From the NCBI GenBank assembly GCA_040755395.1, contig JBFMAX010000002.1, forward strand, positions 248,001 to 312,000: DNA of 64,000 nucleotides, given 5' to 3'. Positions 20,830 to 29,421 of this stretch are shown in pieces; the first letter of the stretch is position 1; the number at the start of each line of letters is the position of its first letter. The notes under the pieces are model-generated. The model had not been told where the DNA came from. It did no database searches and saw only the letters and a list, made by a program, of their open reading frames with translations. Source of the stretch: Nitrospirota bacterium (GTDB lineage: Bacteria > Nitrospirota > Nitrospiria > Nitrospirales > Nitrospiraceae). Position numbers and translations under genes: made by a program.

Positions 20830-23192
20830 CGTACTCTGACCACTCCCTGTCCGACCGCCGAGCGGTCCTCCGCGCGTTCCTGCTCGGATACGCCCGGCAT
20901 TTCCACCTGCAGCGGCGAGACCCCCGGCGTCTTGGCCAGGAACGTCACCATGACGAGCGGGCCGTCCCCGGAAAGCGGCGTAGTCGGGCGACGCAGAGTC
21001 AACTCGACCGTGCCTTCGCGCGGGTCGGCGGCGGCGGTCACTGTCCCGCCTCCTTCCCCTTGCTTGAGCAGGTCGCCCTCCATGGCTCTCCGAAACTCCA
21101 ACACCTGAGGGTCATAGCGAAGCGTGATCTTCCCTTCCTGCAGTCCACGGAGATGCTCGGCCATGACATCCAACCGAAGCTCGCGCCCGACCTGCGCCGT
21201 CAGGTCGGGCGGTTTCAAATAAAGCGACGGCGCATCTTTGGCGGACGACGATGAAGGAAGGCCCGTCGGCCCGGACGCTCCGTTTTGACCATTGCGATGA
21301 TTCTGATCGGTCGAAGAGCCGTGGAGTGTTCCGTTTCGTCTCAGCTCCGGCGGACCGGAAGTTTTCCGGAGGTAGCCGGGGAACATTGGAGCGGTGGCGT
21401 AGAGCGTTTCGGTCCCGGACCAAAAGGCCTGGGTCTCGGGGCCGGGCGGGACCATGTTCTGAACGATGTGCGGCGTAATGGTCAGGATGACTTCCGTCGT
21501 CACCCGCTCGGTCCTGAATGAACTGAGCAGATCGCCGATCACCGGAAGGTCGCCGATCCAGGGGATCGTCGTTCGGGTCTTGCGGTCTTCTTCCTGAATG
21601 AGACCGCCCAGCACGATCGTCTCGCCGTCTTTGATATTCAAGATGGTCTCCGCGGACCGGTTCCCGAATCGAAATTGCTGGATGAGGGGGGATTGTTGCA
21701 ACGTGACCTGATCGCCGATACGAATCACCTCGATCTTCATCTTCAACGACAGTTCGTTGGCCAGCCGGATGGCCGGCTCGACGGTCAATTTGACGCCGGT
21801 GTCCCGAAACTCGATCGACGTCACGGTGGAGGTGGTCGGGACGGCGCCGGTGGCGGCCTGACCGGGCAAGACATTGGTGGTCGAGAGCAGAATCGGTTGT
21901 TTGTCGCCGATGTTGATTTCCGCTTTCTTGTTGTTCACCACCCGGATCTTGGGCGCCGCCAACGTCTTGGCGTCGGTTTGCTGCTTGAAGAAGTCCAGCA
22001 GGACTGTGCTCGGCAGACGGAAGAGATAGCTGTCCGGGCCCAGGCTGGTCAGTTGGCGGTAGGTGAACTGCTGCGGGTCGGCCGCCAGCACCCCGGTGAA
22101 TCCCGGCGGGACCAACCCCATGCCGGCCTGCTTCGGATAGTTCAGCCCGTAAATTTGATTCTTGGTCCGATTGACTTCCAGGATTTCGACGTCGAACAAC
22201 ACTTCGGGTTCCTGGCGGTCGTTGGCGAGGATGATCTTCTCGGCCAGTTGCAGCTTTTCCGGCTGGTCGCGAATGACGATGGCGTTCATCTGCTCGTTGG
22301 CGTGCATCCGCTTGCTGTCGAGCATGCTCTTGAGCAGGACCAACATATCCTTGGCCTTGGCATTGGACAAGTAAAAGGTCCGGATCATGAGATCCTGGTA
22401 TTGCTCCTGTTTTTGCTTGGTATTGGGACTGATCAAGAGCAACTGCGGCCCGACCCGGCGGGCGAACAGGTTGTTGCTGTTCAGGATCAGATTGATCGCC
22501 TCTTCGAACGGCGTGTCCTGAACGGAGATCGTGATCGGATCGTTGCGGACGTCCTTATCGAAAATAAGGTTGATGCCGCCGGCCTTGGCGACCCCTTCCA
22601 GCACTTCCTTCAAGCCGGCGTTCCGAAAGCGCAGGGTGACGGGTTGGCTGAGGCCGGTGTCTTGCTTTTGGGCTTCCTGTTCCTCGCTGATTCGCGCGAT
22701 GCCTTCGACAGCTTGACCCAATGCGGGGTCGAGTTCGACCGCGCGTGCATAGTATTCCAGGGCTTCCTCGGTTCGCCCCAACCGCGACAGTTTCTCAGCC
22801 TCGCGGGCCTGATCCCGCGCTTCTTTGAGACGAAGGGCCTCGGCCAATCCGGACTGATGTTCAGGATTGGAAGGTTCGATGGAGAGGGCCTGTTTAAATT
22901 CTTCGACGGCTTGTTCGATCTGTCGCTCTTTGAGCAGCGACCGGCCGCGTTGTTCATGTTGCGCGGCGGCCCGCTCGCGGGCCAGCGCATACTTGCGTTG
23001 GAGACCCAGGTCGAAAGGGTCCTCTTTTAACGCCTGCTGGTACGCCAACGCGGCCTCTTCCCAGTTGCCGCCGGCCAAATGCTGGTCCCCGCGTTTCGCG
23101 TTCGGCGAGGTCAGGATCGAGCACCCCGCGATTGTCGACGCGATGGTCAACACAAGCGCCGCCTGCCGACCCAGCTTATTCATTCTGCCCAT
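20826..23192 (-). CDS. gspD: TPR-secretin-cohesin outer-membrane lipoprotein (GspD-like)
   Basis: This 788-aa protein has a lipobox IAGC (21-24), TPR-like helices in about 30-170 (AALAYQQALKEDPFDLGLQ, AVEEFKQALSIEPSNPEHQ, ALEYYARAVELDPALGQ), secretin N-domains (VTLRFRNAGLKEVLEGVAKAGG), and the secretin core with LGGLIQEEDRKTRTTIPWIGDLPVIGDL and EVILTITPHIV. A Ser/Gly-rich linker leads to a C-terminal cohesin-like beta domain of about 135 residues (LRYDPQVLEFRRA...VMVTFLAKTPG). The protein forms the outer-membrane channel. It is the first gene of the operon, 119 bases downstream of the dehydrogenase gene. No convincing promoter was seen in that gap, which has only a small GCAGG/CCTGC hairpin. 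Confidence 0.93.
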   Translation of the reverse strand: MGRMNKLGRQAALVLTIASTIAGCSILTSPNAKRGDQHLAGGNWEEAALAYQQALKEDPFDLGLQRKYALARERAAAQHEQRGRSLLKERQIEQAVEEFKQALSIEPSNPEHQSGLAEALRLKEARDQAREAEKLSRLGRTEEALEYYARAVELDPALGQAVEGIARISEEQEAQKQDTGLSQPVTLRFRNAGLKEVLEGVAKAGGINLIFDKDVRNDPITISVQDTPFEEAINLILNSNNLFARRVGPQLLLISPNTKQKQEQYQDLMIRTFYLSNAKAKDMLVLLKSMLDSKRMHANEQMNAIVIRDQPEKLQLAEKIILANDRQEPEVLFDVEILEVNRTKNQIYGLNYPKQAGMGLVPPGFTGVLAADPQQFTYRQLTSLGPDSYLFRLPSTVLLDFFKQQTDAKTLAAPKIRVVNNKKAEINIGDKQPILLSTTNVLPGQAATGAVPTTSTVTSIEFRDTGVKLTVEPAIRLANELSLKMKIEVIRIGDQVTLQQSPLIQQFRFGNRSAETILNIKDGETIVLGGLIQEEDRKTRTTIPWIGDLPVIGDLLSSFRTERVTTEVILTITPHIVQNMVPPGPETQAFWSGTETLYATAPMFPGYLRKTSGPPELRRNGTLHGSSTDQNHRNGQNGASGPTGLPSSSSAKDAPSLYLKPPDLTAQVGRELRLDVMAEHLRGLQEGKITLRYDPQVLEFRRAMEGDLLKQGEGGGTVTAAADPREGTVELTLRRPTTPLSGDGPLVMVTFLAKTPGVSPLQVEMPGVSEQERAEDRSAVGQGVVRVR

Positions 23193-23311
23193 GAGTGTTC
23201 GTTCTCCGGCCTGCGGCAGAGGCTGCCCTGCCTAACAAAGTTATGCAGGTTCGATGCCTGCCAAGTGATTGGGCGAGAGGCTCTCCCCACTCACCGCGCG
23301 CCTCAAGGTGT

Positions 23312-24619
23312 CTACAGTCGCCAATACCGGAGCGAATGCGGCAGAGCGTCCGTGTTAAGGACCCCTTTGACGTCGATGATGACGCCCTCGCGCTTCCGCC
23401 GTAACGGCTGCAGCAACTCTCGCACGGTCATCGTCGTATAGGCGCGATGGGCGACGGCCAGAACCAGGCCATCGACCTGTCTGATCCGGTCCCACGACGC
23501 GAGATGGATGCCGTATTCAGCCACCGCCTCTTCCGGTTCAGCCAGGGGATCATGCACAACGACCTGGACACCGTATTCCCGCAACTCGTTGATGATGTCC
23601 GGGACCCGGCTGTTCCGCAGGTCCGCGACGTTTTCTTTGAAGGTGAGGCCCAGCACGGCCACCTTCAGAGCTTTGACCGGCCGTTCCAGTTGACTCAGGA
23701 GTTTGATCGTCTGTTCCGCGACGAATTTACCCATGCCGTTGTTGATCCGGCGGCCTGCCAGAATGACTTGCGGATGGTATCCGACCGACTCGGCCTTGGT
23801 CGTCAGATAGTAGGGATCGACGCCGATGCAATGGCCGCCGACCAGGCCGGGGGAAAATTTGAGGAAATTCCATTTGGTTCCGGCCGCTTTCAGGACGGAT
23901 TTGGTGTCGATGCCCAAGCGATGGAAAATCAAAGCCAGTTCGTTCATGAGGGCGATGTTGAGATCGCGCTGGGTGTTCTCGATCACCTTCGCCGCCTCGG
24001 CGACTTTGATGCTCGGGGCCCGATGGATGCCGGCTTCGACCACCATGGCGTACGTGTTCGCCACGATCTCCAGCGATTCGTCATCCTGCGCGGAGACGAC
24101 CTTCACGATCTTGGCGAGGGTATGTTCCTTGTCGCCGGGATTGATCCGTTCAGGCGAGTAACCGAGTTTGAAATCGATCCCGCACTTGAGGCCGGAGGAT
24201 TGTTCGAGGATGGGCAGGCAGACTTCTTCGGTCGCGCCCGGATACACGGTGGACTCATAAACCACGATCGTGCCGGGAGAGAGGTTGGCTCCGATCAGCT
24301 CCGACGCTTTCTTCAAAGCGGTCAGATCGGGCTGATGGGCTTCGTTGATCGGAGTGGGAACCGCGACGATGATGAAATCAGCGGATTTCAATTCCGCCGG
24401 CTCGTATGTGTAGTGGACGCGCGCCGAGCGGAGATCATCGGCGGAGACCTCGCCCGTTCGATCGATGCCTCGGCGCAGCTCGGCGATCTTCGCTCGGTTG
24501 ATGTCAAAGCCGATGACCGGCGCATGTTTTCCGAACGCGACCGCGATCGGGAGCCCCACATACCCGAGCCCCACCACGGCAATTCGTCGCCCTCGCTTCT
24601 TACCCCTGACTTGTCCCAT
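23312..24619 (-). CDS. Nucleotide-sugar dehydrogenase (TviB/WbpA/WecC type)
   Basis: This 435-aa NAD-dependent UDP-sugar 6-dehydrogenase starts at ATG 24619 with GAGG six bases upstream; the longer open frame has no support. The Rossmann motif GLGYVG is at 17-22, GYSPERINPGD at 153-163, and the catalytic Cys264 lies in GGHCIGVDPYYL. This pattern fits UDP-GlcNAc or UDP-GalNAc dehydrogenases (TviB, WbpA) and also resembles the UDP-ManNAc enzyme WecC. Together with WecB at 54874 it could give UDP-ManNAcA for the EPS. It sits alone between the secretion operon and the long non-coding region. Confidence 0.92.
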   Translation of the reverse strand: MGQVRGKKRGRRIAVVGLGYVGLPIAVAFGKHAPVIGFDINRAKIAELRRGIDRTGEVSADDLRSARVHYTYEPAELKSADFIIVAVPTPINEAHQPDLTALKKASELIGANLSPGTIVVYESTVYPGATEEVCLPILEQSSGLKCGIDFKLGYSPERINPGDKEHTLAKIVKVVSAQDDESLEIVANTYAMVVEAGIHRAPSIKVAEAAKVIENTQRDLNIALMNELALIFHRLGIDTKSVLKAAGTKWNFLKFSPGLVGGHCIGVDPYYLTTKAESVGYHPQVILAGRRINNGMGKFVAEQTIKLLSQLERPVKALKVAVLGLTFKENVADLRNSRVPDIINELREYGVQVVVHDPLAEPEEAVAEYGIHLASWDRIRQVDGLVLAVAHRAYTTMTVRELLQPLRRKREGVIIDVKGVLNTDALPHSLRYWRL

Positions 24620-25529
24620 TGCGTCCTCTATGTGTTCAGAATTTCTTGAAGAATGACAGAACATGAATTTTCCGTCAACGAAATAGCCGTTTGATCCATG
24701 TTGGGAAATCATATCTATGTTGGACGCGACCCGTACTGGTCGACGCCATTTCGGGTTAGCCAACACAGTTAGCCCTACTCCGAAAAAATTTTCCTCGGTG
24801 AAACTGCTTTTCCCTGCTTCCCGAAAAGGTCCCCTCCCTCTCACGAGAGGGAGAGGATACAAGGTGAGGGTGGTGTCCGAGAAGAACCCCCTCACCGCTG
24901 CCTCTACCCTATAGGAACGAGGAGAATATAGGCTCACGGTCGGAAAGAATTTCGGATTAGGGTTAGCCCTGATTCGAAATCCTGTGAGGCCATGAACCAT
25001 CGCAAGATTTTCCTGCCCTATCACCCGGGACGGCGCAAGAGCGACAGGTTCTTCGAGCAATGGCTTCGATAGAAGAAAGTGTGGTCCGGGGGAAGGGCGT
25101 CATCCCTGGCTCTTCTCTGTCAACCGGATGAAAAGGCATACAGTGGTTGGGCCTCAGGAAAATCAAAGAATTGCGTTCAGATCAAGCCTCCAAAGAGAAG
25201 TGAAATGGTAAGAATATAAGCATGTTAAGATGAATTTTTAAAGTCTATGTAGAGGTGTACAGGGATCAGATGACCTCCTACACCATGGCCTAGATAGATC
25301 ATCGTCTCCTATTACACAAGAAGAAGATGGATAGACGCGGTTGAGTCGTAATGCATGAATTTACTTCTCTTTTTACAGTAGCAAATTTTGAAACCAGTAG
25401 CAGCACCTTTTAGGCATTTCTCTTGCTCTCTTCCCGGGTGATTGGTCGGTCGGTTATTCGGATCGTCCAAAGAAGGAGGGAAAGGGAAGGAAGAAAACAT
25501 TCCGGAAGATTGTCGCAGGCGATAGAGCG
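24620..25529. other. Long non-coding region before the riboswitch
   Basis: About 900 bases with no supportable gene and clearly more A+T than the surroundings. The left part holds a MITE-like inverted repeat (24748-24980). A small inverted repeat GGTGTA/TACACC lies near 25250-25285. I see no convincing promoter for either flanking gene. Weak TTGACG/CATTCT boxes upstream of the dehydrogenase gene are not good enough to call. Confidence 0.6.
24748..24980. repeat. MITE-like element with imperfect terminal inverted repeats
   Basis: The left end (24748-24797) and the reverse complement of the right end (24937-24980) both begin ATTTCG. Both contain a related core, TTAGCCCTACTCCGAAA on the left and CTAACCCTAATCCGAAA on the right. 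Between them lie nested hairpins: CCCTCTC/GAGAGGG at 24836-24851 and GGTGAGGG/CCCTCACC further right. The right end is itself a palindrome (24949-24980). Length about 230 bases and no coding capacity. Confidence 0.5.
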
Positions 25530-25628
25530 AAGCGGTGACAAAGGCAAACTGTCCGAGAGGACAGGACGCAAAGCCAAGAGACCGGGGTCGGGAAGAACTT
25601 GTTCCCATGGTTGGTCTGGCTGCCACCA
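25530..25628 (+). ncRNA. Cyclic-di-GMP-I (GEMM-I) riboswitch aptamer
   Basis: The sequence contains the conserved GGCAAAC (25543-25549), a TGTCC/GGACA stem capped by a GAGA (GNRA) tetraloop (25550-25563), and ACGCAAAGCC (25566-25575), the strongest signature of the class. Outer GGTG/CACC (25534-25537 with 25624-25627) closes the aptamer. A second arm is formed by AGACC/GGTCT (25579-25583 with 25613-25617) with an inner GGGAA/TTCCC stem. It lies about 110 bases upstream of a secreted adhesin-like gene on the same strand. The class senses c-di-GMP, the signal for biofilm and matrix production. Confidence 0.93.
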
Positions 25629-25654
25629 GGATGAGTGACTGCCGATTGGTGCGC

Positions 25655-25686
25655 ACGCCCGTCCCGTCCGTGGACGGGCGTTTTCG
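25655..25686 (+). terminator. Expression-platform terminator after the riboswitch
   Basis: A perfect 10-bp stem (25655-25664 with 25672-25681) with a 7-base loop ends in TTTT. Just upstream TGGTG (25647-25651) can pair with CACCA (25624-25628), which includes the 3' strand of the aptamer closing stem. Ligand binding could therefore switch between terminator and read-through. Whether the switch is ON or OFF cannot be read from the sequence alone. Confidence 0.8.
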
Positions 25687-25737
25687 TATGGCGCGTATGA
25701 TGTGGTGGTGAGCCAGATCGGACGGAGGAGCGATACG

Positions 25738-27924
25738 ATGCACCAGTCAAAGGATCGAATCATGCAGTTGCTCAAGACGTTGCTTCTCAGCGGAGCCTTG
25801 AGTTACTCTGTTGTCGGCCTGAACGTGAGCGCACTGGTCGGATTGGCGACCGTCGCGGACAGAGCGGCGGCGGCAGAGTCCCTTTCCTCTGCGACTTCTT
25901 CGACGATTCCGCAGAAGAGCATCCAACCATCTGATCCCAAACACGGTCAACGTTCTGTCAAGGGCCGTAAACTGATCCGCCGCCCGTCGGCCAGGCAACT
26001 GGTTCCCACTACTCCATCGACACTGTCCAGTCCGGCTCCGGTTCAAGGTGCTCCGACGACTTCACCCGTCAGCCCTACAACGAGCGACAGTTCCACAACC
26101 GGGCAAAAGGAAGGCTCGACAACGACTTCTTCTTCTGGAGGAACCACGAAAAACGCCCCAAGCGGGACCGGTTCCATCTCGATCTCGACGGTCACGTCTT
26201 CATCCGTGTCGGTGCCGACGACCTCGTCTACAAGCACCGGTTCAAGTTCAAACCTGACCTCGGCCGCGAGTGCATCCACCGCGGCTCCGGCGTCTAACAG
26301 TTCTTCGTCGGGAAACAGCTTCGCGGGCAGAGCGCTCCAAAAGCTGTTGACTCAAATGCCCAGCTTGGCCGATATTCTGTCGCCACAGTCCTTGTCCACT
26401 CCTGCATCGCCACCGCCGTCCACAACCAGTCCTACTATTGGAAAGACTCCGGCAAGCCTCTCATTCTCGGCCGTTCAAAACGGTTCGAACCCGGCCGGCC
26501 AAACCGTCACGATCAGTAATACCGGTTCCGAGACGCTGAATTGGACCGCCGTTTCAAGCGCAAATTGGTTAAGTCTCAACGGAGCCGCTTCGGCGTCCGG
26601 AACAAATAGCGGATCGTTCACCGTAGGCGTCAATCACTCCGGACTCGCGGTCGGAACCTACAATGCCTCGATTACGATCAGCGCGACCGGTGCGACAAAT
26701 ACACCGCAGACGGTCCCTGTGATACTGACGGTCACGGCTGCGCCGACACCGACCATCGGTTTGAGCACAACGAATCTGTCGTTCACCGGTGTCCAAGGAG
26801 GGGCTAACCCAGGCAATCAGGTAATCACGATCACCAACACGGGATCGGGTACGCTGGCGTGGAGCGCGGCTGAGAACGCAGCCTGGCTAAGCGTGAGCCC
26901 GGCATCGGGAACCGGGAACGGATCGATCACAGTGAGTGTCAACACGGCGGGATTGAGCGCCGGCACCGTCAGTGCGCCGATCACGATCACAGCCTCGGGC
27001 GCCACCAATACGCCTCAAACCGTCACCGTCTCCCTGGTGGTGACGGCTCCTGCAACCCCGGCGATCGGCTATAGCCCTGCGAGTCTGAGCTTCACCGCGA
27101 CCCAGGGCGGGGCCAATCCAAGCAATCAAGCGTTGAGCATCACCAACACCGGAACCGGGACATTAAGCTGGACTGTCAGCGACAATGCGACGTGGCTCAC
27201 GCTTAGCCGTGCGTCCGGAACCGGAAATGGTTCAGTGACAGCAAGCGTCAGTGTATCTGGCTTGGCGGCTGGCACCTACAATGCCGCCATTACGATTGCC
27301 GCAACCGGCGCAACGAATACCCCGCAAACGGTGCCTGTGACGCTGACCGTGAGTGCCGCTCAGACTCCGACGATTGGCTTGAGCCCGACCAGCCTTTCGT
27401 TCACCGCCGCTCAAGGGGCAGCCAACCCAGCGGCGCAGACGGTGAACGTGACAAATCCAGGTAGTGGAACCCTGACTTGGACGGCCAGCGACAATGCATC
27501 CTGGCTGACGTTGAACACGACATCGGGCACAACGACAACGGAAACCGATCCGATCACAGTTAGTGTCAACACGTCGGGCTTGTCTGCTGGCACCTACAAC
27601 GCCGTCATTACGATTACGGCCAGCGGCGCAACGAATACCCCGCAAACGGTGCCTGTGACCTTGACCCTCAACGTGCCGGCGACATCGTCGGCTACCCTGA
27701 CCTGGAACGCCAACACGGAGAGCGATTTGGCCGGGTATAAGGTTTACCGGGCGACGGCGCCGGGCGCCTATGGAGCTCCGATCGCAACGTTGCAAGGCAA
27801 CGTCACGAACTACGTGGCTACCGGGCTGCAGGTCGGCACGACATACTATTTTGTCGTGACCGCCTATGACAGTGCGGGAAACGAAAGTGCGTATTCGAAC
27901 GAGGTCAGCAAGAGCGTGTTCTGA
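25738..27924 (+). CDS. Secreted BACON-repeat and FN3 protein, riboswitch-controlled
   Basis: This 728-aa protein starts at ATG 25738 after GGAGGAG. It has a signal peptide ending near AAAAES and a Ser/Thr/Pro-rich linker (about 60-230). Four BACON-like beta-sandwich repeats of about 103-106 residues follow (near 232, 338, 441 and 544), each with SLSF, ANPxxQ, TGTLxW, WLxL and GATNTPQTV. One FN3 domain (650-728, LTWNANTESDLAGYKVYR...GTTYYFVVTAYDSAGNES) ends the protein. There is no LPXTG, PEP-CTERM or membrane anchor at the C-terminus. A surface or matrix adhesin binding polysaccharide is the likely role. Secretion through the neighbouring type II-like system is possible but unproven. Confidence 0.88.
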   Translation: MHQSKDRIMQLLKTLLLSGALSYSVVGLNVSALVGLATVADRAAAAESLSSATSSTIPQKSIQPSDPKHGQRSVKGRKLIRRPSARQLVPTTPSTLSSPAPVQGAPTTSPVSPTTSDSSTTGQKEGSTTTSSSGGTTKNAPSGTGSISISTVTSSSVSVPTTSSTSTGSSSNLTSAASASTAAPASNSSSSGNSFAGRALQKLLTQMPSLADILSPQSLSTPASPPPSTTSPTIGKTPASLSFSAVQNGSNPAGQTVTISNTGSETLNWTAVSSANWLSLNGAASASGTNSGSFTVGVNHSGLAVGTYNASITISATGATNTPQTVPVILTVTAAPTPTIGLSTTNLSFTGVQGGANPGNQVITITNTGSGTLAWSAAENAAWLSVSPASGTGNGSITVSVNTAGLSAGTVSAPITITASGATNTPQTVTVSLVVTAPATPAIGYSPASLSFTATQGGANPSNQALSITNTGTGTLSWTVSDNATWLTLSRASGTGNGSVTASVSVSGLAAGTYNAAITIAATGATNTPQTVPVTLTVSAAQTPTIGLSPTSLSFTAAQGAANPAAQTVNVTNPGSGTLTWTASDNASWLTLNTTSGTTTTETDPITVSVNTSGLSAGTYNAVITITASGATNTPQTVPVTLTLNVPATSSATLTWNANTESDLAGYKVYRATAPGAYGAPIATLQGNVTNYVATGLQVGTTYYFVVTAYDSAGNESAYSNEVSKSVF
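26434..27687 (+). repeat. Four tandem BACON-coding repeats, period about 309 bases
   Basis: Repeat units begin near 26434, 26752, 27061 and 27370, giving spacings of 318, 309 and 309 bases. The ends of the units are close at DNA level: GCGACNGGNGCNACNAATAC, then CGCAAACGGTGCCTGTGAC in units three and four. This is consistent with recent duplication or gene conversion. Confidence 0.8.
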
Positions 27925-28016
27925 TCTGGATGGGGACCAAGTATAATAAGCGAGCGTGAAGCGGATCAGCAGGGTAAGAGGAACAGACGTCTTTGGTGAT
28001 GAGGAGGTATCAAGGT

Positions 28017-29246
28017 ATGGTTACGACATCACGGTGGGCCATTAGACTGATTGTGGTCCAGATTGGACTTGGACTACTGGTAGGCTTGCTGCCGGCATCG
28101 GCCGTCAATGCGGCAGCGCCGCTCCGCGCCAATCAGCCGTATGCGGAAGCTGAACTATGTGCGAGGCCGGAGGTGATTTTCTGTGAAGATTTTAATTACC
28201 CGCAGAATTTTACCAAGACCTCCCAGGGAAATCCCGACTATGGTCCATGGTTGACGAATTGGATCAATCCGGGACTCGTCAATGGCGTATTTGGTTTCGT
28301 CTGGGGCACAGAAGGGCGGCAGATCAATCCAGCGTCACAATACCCGGTTAAACCCAGCGGCGCTATGCCAAGCGGTAGCCAACCTGACCATGTCTGGGTC
28401 GCAAATTGGGACTCAAGTAAAGGGCCCGCAAGCAACGGCTCGACGTTCGGGCAGATACGTAATCCAGGTCCAAGCGGGACTTACGCGAATGGCACGGCGC
28501 CCACGAAGGATATCTATATCCGCTTTCAATACTATGTTACGGCCGACTACACGTGGCCTGGAGACCCTAAAACGGACAAGTATACGTACATCAATGGCAC
28601 CGCCACGTGTGGTGGTATTCCCGGTGTCTACGATAATAAAATTCTTTACTTTTATCCGGCCGATATGATCAGCCCGACTGATGCGTCTTATGATGCCGGT
28701 CTTCACACTCAAGGCTGTGTTTACAGTGCTGTCGACAACGCTCAGTTTGCCGATGCTATTGCGATACGGTACGGAGACGCAGGGGAATACAAATTCTACC
28801 CGGGATGCATCAATTGTATTATCAACGGCACATATCAAAATTATTTTCCGTTCCAATCGTTGGCCTTGCAGAATCCAAATGACCAAAAACTTTTTCGGCG
28901 GGTATTTCGGTTGAACAAAAGCAAGTGGTACACGTTCGAGCTGCGCTATAAGCTGGGATCTGGGCAAAATGTCGCTGATGGCTTGACAGAATTGTGGGTT
29001 GATGGAGTCAAGATCTATTCGGAGACAGGGCAGCGCACTTGTGGGTCAGGAAGCGGTGACACGACCTGCTCCGGGATTGGAATAATCAATCTGGTCGCCT
29101 ATCACAATTCTGCTGATCCTACTAAGTGGGATGGCCAGCAAGTTATCGACAACCTCGTCATCTCTCGTTCCTATATTGGACCACCCACCGGAGGTTCGAC
29201 CGACACTCAACCCCCTTCTGCACCGATCAACCTTCGAATTCAGTAG
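28017..29246 (+). CDS. Secreted lectin-like (concanavalin-fold) protein
   Basis: This 409-aa protein starts at ATG 28017, with AGGAGG nine bases upstream; ATGs at 27993 and 27999 lie before that site. It has a signal peptide (IRLIVVQIGLGLLVGLLPASAVNA) followed by ELCARPEVIFCEDFNYP. The body contains DIYIRFQYYVT, WYTFELRYKLGSG, GLTELWVDGVKIYSETG and DNLVISRSYIGP, a pattern seen in polysaccharide-lyase and laminin-G-like jelly rolls. Eight or more Cys suggest disulfides. The end, DTQPPSAPINLRIQ, is the usual opening of an FN3 domain but two stop codons follow at once. It lies 92 bases after the BACON gene and probably shares the riboswitch-controlled transcript. The 175 bases downstream hold nothing recognisable. 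Confidence 0.82.
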   Translation: MVTTSRWAIRLIVVQIGLGLLVGLLPASAVNAAAPLRANQPYAEAELCARPEVIFCEDFNYPQNFTKTSQGNPDYGPWLTNWINPGLVNGVFGFVWGTEGRQINPASQYPVKPSGAMPSGSQPDHVWVANWDSSKGPASNGSTFGQIRNPGPSGTYANGTAPTKDIYIRFQYYVTADYTWPGDPKTDKYTYINGTATCGGIPGVYDNKILYFYPADMISPTDASYDAGLHTQGCVYSAVDNAQFADAIAIRYGDAGEYKFYPGCINCIINGTYQNYFPFQSLALQNPNDQKLFRRVFRLNKSKWYTFELRYKLGSGQNVADGLTELWVDGVKIYSETGQRTCGSGSGDTTCSGIGIINLVAYHNSADPTKWDGQQVIDNLVISRSYIGPPTGGSTDTQPPSAPINLRIQ

Positions 29247-29421
29247 TAGTTCGGGCAGATGTTCAACGCTTCTCTTCCTCAGAAAACCGGACCGCTTTCA
29301 GAATTCAAGAAAGCTGTGCGAGCAAGCCAGCGCGAGGCAACACAATGCTGGATTGACTCTTTCAACTCCTAGAATGGTGGAGCAGGAAGTGAAAAGATGG
29401 AAACTCAGAGGTGCCTTAAGG

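Noticed and set aside
23193-23311. Possible sigma54 site before the secretin gene
   Set aside because: TGGCAGG and TGCA are present on the minus strand, but the GG-GC spacing is 14, not 10.
24640-24690. Promoter for the dehydrogenase gene
   Set aside because: TTGACG is followed at 17 bases by CATTCT, which matches the -10 consensus at only three positions.
23312-25060. Longer N-terminus of the nucleotide-sugar dehydrogenase
   Set aside because: The extra 147 codons cross the MITE-like element and have no RBS. The family start is at 24619.
25312-25743. Minus-strand open frame of 143 codons
   Set aside because: It runs antisense through the riboswitch and terminator and has no coding character.
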